Origin: Cohnella phaseoli
GTDB lineage: Bacteria; Bacillota; Bacilli; Paenibacillales; Paenibacillaceae
Length of the DNA: 64,000 nt
Assembly: GCF_003386235.1 (NCBI RefSeq)
Contig: NZ_QRDZ01000046.1
Span: 1 to 64,000, forward strand
Direction: 5' to 3'
Part shown: positions 58,367 to 64,000 of the stretch, piece after piece
How the letters are laid out: the number at the start of each line of letters is the position of its first letter
Position numbering within the stretch: the first letter of the stretch is position 1
Program-made: the position numbers and the translations under genes
The notes under the pieces: model-generated
What the model was told of the DNA's origin: nothing
The model's input: the letters and a program-made list of their open reading frames with translations, nothing else
The model's database searches: none

Positions 58367-61300
58367 ATGGCTTGCACGAATTTTGGAGCGGCGAACGCTT
58401 ATAATGTATTTTTACTTGGTGATCATACGCAGATCAATTCGCAGGCGGGAGGTCTTGTCGCCGTCGGGGGGAACGCCAATTACAGAGATTACTCGGTCTG
58501 CGCGGGACTGACGGAATCGCCAACGTTGACCGGTCTTGTTGTAGCGGGCAACATCAATATCGTGAGGGGAACGAACAAGGGCAACACGGTAATCGGATTC
58601 TCTTCGGCTGTGACCGCGTATTCCATGAGCAATTTGAACGGCGTCAGAGGCCAGCCGCTGCGGGATAACCCGCTGGATTTTGCGGCGATCGGAACGACGC
58701 TGCAGTGCTCGTCCCAGGCATGGGGAGCGCTCCCTGCCAACGGTACGGTTACGAATGATTTCGGTACGCTGCAATTCCGGGGGAGCGATCCGACGCTTAA
58801 CGTATTCACTTTCGACGGAAGCAATGTGAGCGGGAGCGGCGTATCACTGGCCAGCGCCAACGGCATCAACTTTTCGATTCCAGCCGGCTCGTTCGTTCTG
58901 GCCAACATTCTGGGCAACAACGTCGGCTTCGGCAGCTATAGCATTACGTTTACCGGCGACCCGGGACCGGCTCCGGGTCGCCGGATTTTATGGAATGTGC
59001 CGCAGGCAACCGCATTTTTCCATCGCAGTCTGAATATCGTCGGGTCGGTTCTAGCGCCGTTCGCTACGATAACGGCTAACGGGTCGGGGCAAATCAACGG
59101 CCAGTTGATCGCTCAATCTTACAACGGAAATACGAACAGCTTTCAGGAAGTTTTTGTGCCTTACGGAGGGTGTCTGCCCGAGGTTTGCAATGCGGCCAGC
59201 TTGACGCTTACGAAGACGGCGAACGGCGCGAGCTCGTTTACCGGAGTGCCCGGGATGGCGATTACTTATATTGTGACGGTAACGAATTCCGGCGGAGCGC
59301 CATTGACGAATGTTGTCATTAACGATAGTCAGCTGGGAATTATGCAGACGGTTCCGACGATTGAGCCGGGCCAACAATATTCCTTCACCGTCGAGTCGAT
59401 CGTGCGGGACGGCAAAGCGGGCACGAGCTATTCCAACATCTCCACGGCCTCCAGCGATCAGACTGCGGCAATGGAATCTTCGAGCACGATTGGCATCGGG
59501 GCGCTGCCGGTAAACGTAAGCTTGGTCAAGACAGTAGACAAAATGTCGGCGCTGCCGGGCGAAGAGGTCGTTTATACGTTCAGGCTCATCAACAACGGCA
59601 ATACCGATTTGCAGGACGCCGTTCTGTCCGACCCGGTCTTGGGAATTCGGGTGCCGCTTGGCAATGTGTTCGACGGTCTTCTGTATACGGCGGCATTCCA
59701 AATTCCGCGCAATGCCGCTCCCGGTTCGGAATTCACCAACGTCGCCCGGCTGGAGGCGTCCAATATTCCGGAACCGGGCTTCATTACCGCAACGGCTTCC
59801 GTTTCCGTTCAATCCGCCCCGGGAGTAACGCTGACTAAGACGGTCGAACCGACCGAAGCCTTCCCAGGAGAGACGGTCCGTTATACGATCGGCGTCATGA
59901 ACGATTCGTCGATTACGTCCAGGATCAACTTACGGGTTAGGGACGATTATCTGGGTTTGGATAAGACGATTGCGCTGCTTCCATCAAGCTCGTTTGTATC
60001 CTACAATCCCGAGTTTGTTATTCCCGCGAATGCCGCGGCGGGGACGAAAATCGTCAATACGGCTGTTCTGGTCACCGGCGACGAGACGCAGCAGGCGACG
60101 GCGGAAGTGTTGGTCGCTTCTCGCCCCGGGCTGCTCCTGCTCAAGGATTCAGACCGCGATTTCGCTAATCCGGGCGAAACCGTTGAATACATTTTAACGC
60201 TGATCAACACGGGGAATACGATTCTAACGGGTATACTGGTTACCGATTCTTTAACGGGTTTGAACGAGACGGTGCCCCCGATCGCGATCGGGGGGCGCAC
60301 GCAGATCACGGTCCCTTATACGGTGCCGGCGAGTACGCCGGGCGGGACGCAGATCGTGAATACCGTTGTCGCGCAGGGCGGCGGGATCGGGCAGCAGACA
60401 GCCGCCTCCGTATTGCTCATCAATCGGATTCCGCTGCCGCCGATGCCGCCCGAGCCGCCAGCGGTTCAGCCGGAGCTTCGAGTAACGGGCACGGCCGACC
60501 GTCCTGTCGTGTTCCCGGGCCAGTCCATTCTGTTTACCGGCTTTGTCACGAACCCGACGGGAGTCACCGTGAGGAACATCGTGCTGGAATCTCCTCTGTT
60601 TCAGTATATCGGCTTGGCGGAGCAGCTGCTCCCCGGCCAGACGATCGAGCTTCAGGCTCTGTTTCCGGTTGCGCCGCAAACGCCGCCGGGCACGACGATT
60701 ACCGCATCGCTCAGCGCGACCAGCGTGCGCACCGCCCCGGCCGAAGCCGTCGCAACCGTCATCGTCGCCGACTTGCCTCGCGCCGATCTTAAGCTGACCG
60801 TCGACAAGCCGGAAGTGCTGCAGAACGAAGTCGTCACTTTTCAGGTGGTCACGACGAACACAGGCAACCTTGTTCTGACCGGAGTACGAATATTCGATGC
60901 GCTCGGACTGCGAGACGTAACCATCCAACGCTTTCTTGTCGGCGCAATCCTGATCGGTAGAGCCAGGCTTACGGTGAACAGTCCGCCGGGCAGCGTAGTG
61001 GATAACACAGTCACGTTAACCGCACGCGAGCTGACTTCCCCGGTGACGGACACGGTTGCGATTACAGTGTATGGGTTGCTGCTCCATCTAACGGCGGTTC
61101 CGCTAGTCGTGGCGGTCGGCGATGAGGTCGCCGTCTCTCTGACCGTGACCAACCCATCCCCGTCTCAAGCGACGGAAGTACGAGTCGGACAGCTGGTTCC
61201 GGCCATTACCTCTGTCGTTGCCGGCAGCTTGCGCGTGAACGGCGCTTCGCGCACGGACGATCCGGCCGCAGGCGTCGTATTGGGAAACCTGGCGACGAGT

Positions 61301-61468
61301 CAATCGTCCACGATCACATACAAGCTGGTGGTGAACTCCGAGCCGCTCGGAGGCTCGTTCGACATTCAAGCGTCGGCATCTTTCTTTTTCCCGGCTACCG
61401 TTCGTCAGCTCCGCGGTCTATCCCAATCCAATTCGGTGAGAATCGTCGTAGAGGAGGGGGAGGAATAG
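58367..61468 (+). CDS. choice-of-anchor A / DUF11 repeat protein
   Basis: A 1033-residue protein. The N-terminal choice-of-anchor A domain (about 5-265) opens with ANAYNVFLLGDHTQINSQAG and includes GGLVAVGGNANY. About seven DUF11-type beta-sandwich repeats follow (LTLTKTANGASSF, VSLVKTVDKMSAL, VTLTKTVEPTEAFPGE and so on), each about 95-110 residues, with a Pro-rich PPMPPEPPAVQPE linker near 695. No signal peptide, LPXTG, SLH or membrane anchor is visible, which is odd for a surface-type protein. Spore-surface or non-classical export are possibilities. GAGGAGG precedes the ATG. Confidence 0.82.
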   Translation: MACTNFGAANAYNVFLLGDHTQINSQAGGLVAVGGNANYRDYSVCAGLTESPTLTGLVVAGNINIVRGTNKGNTVIGFSSAVTAYSMSNLNGVRGQPLRDNPLDFAAIGTTLQCSSQAWGALPANGTVTNDFGTLQFRGSDPTLNVFTFDGSNVSGSGVSLASANGINFSIPAGSFVLANILGNNVGFGSYSITFTGDPGPAPGRRILWNVPQATAFFHRSLNIVGSVLAPFATITANGSGQINGQLIAQSYNGNTNSFQEVFVPYGGCLPEVCNAASLTLTKTANGASSFTGVPGMAITYIVTVTNSGGAPLTNVVINDSQLGIMQTVPTIEPGQQYSFTVESIVRDGKAGTSYSNISTASSDQTAAMESSSTIGIGALPVNVSLVKTVDKMSALPGEEVVYTFRLINNGNTDLQDAVLSDPVLGIRVPLGNVFDGLLYTAAFQIPRNAAPGSEFTNVARLEASNIPEPGFITATASVSVQSAPGVTLTKTVEPTEAFPGETVRYTIGVMNDSSITSRINLRVRDDYLGLDKTIALLPSSSFVSYNPEFVIPANAAAGTKIVNTAVLVTGDETQQATAEVLVASRPGLLLLKDSDRDFANPGETVEYILTLINTGNTILTGILVTDSLTGLNETVPPIAIGGRTQITVPYTVPASTPGGTQIVNTVVAQGGGIGQQTAASVLLINRIPLPPMPPEPPAVQPELRVTGTADRPVVFPGQSILFTGFVTNPTGVTVRNIVLESPLFQYIGLAEQLLPGQTIELQALFPVAPQTPPGTTITASLSATSVRTAPAEAVATVIVADLPRADLKLTVDKPEVLQNEVVTFQVVTTNTGNLVLTGVRIFDALGLRDVTIQRFLVGAILIGRARLTVNSPPGSVVDNTVTLTARELTSPVTDTVAITVYGLLLHLTAVPLVVAVGDEVAVSLTVTNPSPSQATEVRVGQLVPAITSVVAGSLRVNGASRTDDPAAGVVLGNLATSQSSTITYKLVVNSEPLGGSFDIQASASFFFPATVRQLRGLSQSNSVRIVVEEGEE

Positions 61469-61519
61469 ACGAATTCGGGCTTCGGCTTAGGGATCTTCGT
61501 CGAATATCCGGGGCTCGCG

Positions 61520-61735
61520 CTATCTGTTCCGCAGTTCGAAAATTTCGCAAACCGTACGATCATGATAGGCAAGATCGCCGACGCCGGTTTGGATGACGAC
61601 GGTGCGATCGTCGAAGCGGACGATAATGCCGCCGGAATCGATAATATGATCGTCCTTGAACACTCGTATGAGAGCCTGTTTATCCAACGCTTCCTGAAAG
61701 TCTTCATCGGTAATCAAACGAATATTTAAGGCCAC
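61520..61735 (-). CDS. small conserved hypothetical protein
   Basis: A 71-residue protein starting at a GTG, (M)ALNIRLITDEDFQEALDKQ, after a strong GGAGGAG site. The remainder is beta-rich (GGIIVRFDDRTVVIQTGVGD). An upstream in-frame extension has no ribosome site. I do not recognise the family or function. It lies between the convergent DUF11 gene and the coiled-coil secreted protein gene on the same strand, 88 bp away from the latter. Confidence 0.6.
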   Translation of the reverse strand: MALNIRLITDEDFQEALDKQALIRVFKDDHIIDSGGIIVRFDDRTVVIQTGVGDLAYHDRTVCEIFELRNR

Positions 61736-61823
61736 TGGGACTCCTCCTTCTTCCTTATCGCGAAGGGGGTCGTCCCTTGTTGCGATAGTATGAAGTCTAT
61801 TATACCTCGGGAGCGGACATCCG

Positions 61824-62645
61824 CTACAGGTAACGAGATCTTGTGGCTGCGACGACGTCGGATATCTTCGCTTCCAGCGTATAGATTTTCTGCTGTTGCG
61901 CCGCAATTTGTTTGGCGGAAGCGACGAGAGAAGCGAGCGTATTATGTGCGCCGTTGGCATCGTATTTCTTGAGAGCGTACTTGAAGTTCGACCACACGGG
62001 AGACTGCGAGGCGCGCATCTGACTTAGGCTGCTGCGATGGGCTTTAATCTGCACCTTGAACGGGTCGATCGCCGCCAACGAATCTCGCGCCGCTTTGATT
62101 CTCGCGGAGGCGGCGGTTTTGGCCGTTTTGTAGGCGGTCTCTTTCGCTTTGATGTCTGAGCGGGCAAGCTGGACGGCTATTTTCATGGCGTCGGCTTGAA
62201 AGCTCAGAACGCCCGTTAAAGTTTTGTTCTTTAACGAGCGGGCCGTCGCAAGCTGCTTGTTAAGCGCAGCATAGGAATCAAACAACGGCTTGTAGCGGGC
62301 TTTAACCTGCTGGACGTCGTTGGACAGACGGCTAACCTTCGCGGCGTCGATCTCGCGAATTTGCTTGCGAATCAGAATGACGGCTTCCTCATTGCGGTAC
62401 TGCAGCGTTTTGATGCTGGCGGCGGTATCTTTGTCGGCCTTCAACTGAGCGCCGAGATCGACATATAGCGTCTGCAGTTTGGCGGCCGTTTTCGTATCCG
62501 CCGAAGCAGCGGTTTTGTCGAGCGAAGCCTTCAGCGAAGCGGTCAGTTGAATCGATGCGGCGTCGGCGTTTGCGGGCATAACGGCAATCAGAACAATCAG
62601 GAGCAGGGCGAGCGGCACGAGGCGAAACGGTACGGTTAACGACAT
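61824..62645 (-). CDS. secreted helical coiled-coil protein
   Basis: A 273-residue protein with a signal peptide (1-33, ending NADAA). The rest is an almost wholly helical, Ala/Lys-rich chain with heptad-like spacing, low in Pro and Gly. No enzymatic motif is visible. The ATG at 62645 has GGGAGG upstream. The open frame extends back to an ATG at 62732, which lacks a ribosome site and would read through a terminator hairpin. A perfect sigma-A promoter and that hairpin precede it, so expression may be attenuated. Confidence 0.7.
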   Translation of the reverse strand: MSLTVPFRLVPLALLLIVLIAVMPANADAASIQLTASLKASLDKTAASADTKTAAKLQTLYVDLGAQLKADKDTAASIKTLQYRNEEAVILIRKQIREIDAAKVSRLSNDVQQVKARYKPLFDSYAALNKQLATARSLKNKTLTGVLSFQADAMKIAVQLARSDIKAKETAYKTAKTAASARIKAARDSLAAIDPFKVQIKAHRSSLSQMRASQSPVWSNFKYALKKYDANGAHNTLASLVASAKQIAAQQQKIYTLEAKISDVVAATRSRYL

Positions 62646-62679
62646 AACAGAATCCTCCCTTGGATTGTTTATAGACGAC

Positions 62680-62728
62680 AAAAAGCACCCGCAAAGAAGG
62701 CTGAGATCAGCCTTGCTTACGGGTGCTT
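62680..62728 (-). terminator. terminator hairpin in the leader of the coiled-coil protein gene
   Basis: On the minus strand AGCACCCG pairs perfectly with CGGGTGCT, with an inner perfect AAGGCTGA/TCAGCCTT, followed by five U. It lies between the promoter and the gene it precedes, about 35 bp before the start codon. No other minus-strand gene is upstream. Confidence 0.75.
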
Positions 62729-62767
62729 CCATCGTAAGGGTAAAAAAAAATATCGGATTGTTCGTCC

Positions 62768-62796
62768 AATATACCGGACTTTGAAAGTGGTGTCAA
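62768..62796 (-). promoter_or_regulatory. sigma-A promoter of the coiled-coil protein gene
   Basis: On the minus strand TTGACA and TATATT are exactly 17 bases apart. The start would lie near 62761. I see nothing else definite in the 62797-63005 part of the gap before the dioxygenase gene. Confidence 0.75.
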
Positions 62797-63025
62797 GCGG
62801 GTTTTGACGAAAAATAGGAACGTTTGATCGTAAGTAAAAAACCATCCCAAGGTTTCTCTTCCTGCCAAAAGTGGGTTTTTGTACTCATCATTGCACTTGA
62901 AGGGGCATCCCATCCATGCCAATTGTACAGGCCGAGTGTTCCGGGTGAAATAGAGACGCAGGCGGAATTGACTTTCTACTCGCCGGGACATAACAATAGG
63001 GTATACAAAAGGAGTGTGACCGGCT

Positions 63026-63799
63026 ATGATGCCCGCTTATTTTGTCGCTCATGGAGCCCCCTCGCTTGTGCTTGAGGAGCACGGCTATACCGATTTTTTA
63101 AAGAGCTTTTCCAAGGACCGTCCAAGACCGAGGGCAATTGTGCTGTTTTCCGCTCATTGGGAAAGCTTGACGCAGACGGTCAGCGCGGTTCCGGGTACGT
63201 ACGAGACAATTTACGATTTCGGCGGTTTTCAGGACGAGCTGTACCGAATGACTTATCCCGCCCGAGGCGATGCCGCGTTAAGCGAGGAGATCGGCAGGCT
63301 GCTCAAGGAGCGCGGCATCGAAAGCATTGTAAATGTGGACAGGGGGCTGGATCACGGCGCGTGGGCGGTGCTGAAGCTGATGTACCCGGACGCGGATATT
63401 CCGGTCGTGGCGATGTCGGTTAACCGGATGCTGTCGAATGAGGAGCAGTATCGGATCGGACAGGCGCTGGCCGAGCTGCGGGAAAAGGATATTATGATCG
63501 TCGGCAGCGGAGGCACTGTCCATAATTTGCGGAGAATCGATTGGCGGGCGGAGGAGCCGGCTGACTGGGCTGCGCAATTCGATAGCTGGCTGGAGGAGAA
63601 GCTGCTTGCTTGGGATACGGAGGCGCTGTTTCAATATCGTTCCGCCGCTCCCTATGCGGTAGAAGCGGTACCTACGTCCGAGCACTTTATTCCCTTGCTG
63701 CTCGCTATGGGCGCAGGAGACCAGGGTCGCAAGGCTGTCTTGCTGCATCGAAGCTATCAATACGGCACTCTTAGCTTGAGCTGCTGGAAGTTCGAATAA
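63026..63799 (+). CDS. DODA-type extradiol dioxygenase (LigB family)
   Basis: A 257-residue protein with the 4,5-DOPA dioxygenase/YgiD features: YFVAHGAPSL at the N-terminus (metal-binding His), FSAHWES near residue 47, GLDHGAWAVLKLMYPDADIP near 112 and SGGTVHNLR near 160. These enzymes use a non-haem metal to open catechol rings; the bacterial substrate is usually unknown. GGAG lies nine bases upstream of the ATG at 63026; the ATG at 63029 is equally possible. An SDR gene follows after 38 bp, perhaps in the same unit. Confidence 0.9.
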   Translation: MMPAYFVAHGAPSLVLEEHGYTDFLKSFSKDRPRPRAIVLFSAHWESLTQTVSAVPGTYETIYDFGGFQDELYRMTYPARGDAALSEEIGRLLKERGIESIVNVDRGLDHGAWAVLKLMYPDADIPVVAMSVNRMLSNEEQYRIGQALAELREKDIMIVGSGGTVHNLRRIDWRAEEPADWAAQFDSWLEEKLLAWDTEALFQYRSAAPYAVEAVPTSEHFIPLLLAMGAGDQGRKAVLLHRSYQYGTLSLSCWKFE

Positions 63800-63837
63800 G
63801 TTGGTCAATTATGGATGAAGAGAGGGTGCAATGAAGC

Positions 63838-64000
63838 ATGGATTTGATGCTGTCGGGGAAATCGGTGTTCGTGGCGGCTGCGAGTAAAGGCTTAGGCAAA
63901 GCCGTGGCGCTGCAGTACGCGAAGGAAGGAGCCAAAGTCACAATCGCGAGTCGAAGCTTGGAAAGATTGGTTGAGGCGCGGAGCGATATTCGGGAAAAGA
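63838..64000 (+). CDS. SDR family oxidoreductase (5' part, runs off the window)
   Basis: The first 54 codons are present. MLSGKSVFVAAASKGLGKAV carries the short-chain dehydrogenase NAD(P)-binding motif, here AASKGLGKA for the usual TGxxxGIG, and TIASRSLERL marks the end of the second strand, with Arg suggesting NADPH. The Ala-Ala-Ser variant is seen in 3-oxoacyl-ACP reductase-like relatives. The start at 63838 follows AGAGGGTG; an in-frame ATG at 63847 is an alternative. The rest lies beyond the window. Confidence 0.85.
   Translation, partial: MDLMLSGKSVFVAAASKGLGKAVALQYAKEGAKVTIASRSLERLVEARSDIREK

Overview
The window looks like a chromosome segment of a spore-forming member of the Paenibacillaceae (Paenibacillus or Cohnella type). 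Evidence: strong Shine-Dalgarno sites, frequent GTG/TTG starts, fairly high G+C, two YesM/YesN-type two-component systems next to carbohydrate ABC importers that lack their own ATPase, an SLH-domain surface protein, and the sporulation protein Cse60. I saw no rRNA, tRNA, CRISPR or prophage. The species is inference.

Layout. 1-480: probable edge of an insertion sequence, then seven tandem 51-bp hairpin repeats. 487-2156 (minus): hflX behind a long leader with its own promoter, a short leader-peptide ORF containing Arg-Val-Arg, and two intrinsic-terminator hairpins. 2186-16650: a sugar-utilisation locus with a sensor kinase, response regulator, binding protein, two permeases, a GH2-like enzyme, a GH65 phosphorylase, a GH172 (DUF2961) enzyme, beta-phosphoglucomutase and an MFS carrier. 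16780-27511: a site-2 protease, a second 51-bp-period repeat, a large RCC1/SLH surface protein, a Crp/AhpD pair, a TetR-regulated exporter with paired operators, and an ECF sigma factor with its membrane partner. 27590-36390: a second sugar locus with a kinase/regulator pair divergent from lplB/lplC/lplA-type genes, an oxidoreductase, and remnants of thuA and a GH13 glucosidase. 36447-44861: mostly household and regulatory genes (ParB-like, Bcr/CflA exporter, methionine aminopeptidase, RNase H, Cse60, solitary DNA methylase, PdaC/RsiV-like secreted protein, GntR, cyclophilin).

45069-52478 is a complete kdp potassium-uptake operon behind a ydaO-type c-di-AMP riboswitch and terminator. It ends in an unusual gene encoding two fused KdpD sensor halves and no kinase. 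One half keeps the Walker B glutamate and the c-di-AMP-type motif, the other has lost both. 52599-56172 encodes a heterodimeric ABC exporter. 56310-64000 holds secreted and surface proteins (HExxH protein, L,D-transpeptidase, choice-of-anchor A/DUF11 protein, coiled-coil secreted protein with a leader terminator), a DODA-type dioxygenase and the start of an SDR gene.

The strongest leads are the hflX leader, which reads like a translation-coupled antibiotic attenuator, and the kdp operon, which seems to sense c-di-AMP both as RNA and through a duplicated, asymmetric KdpD sensor.
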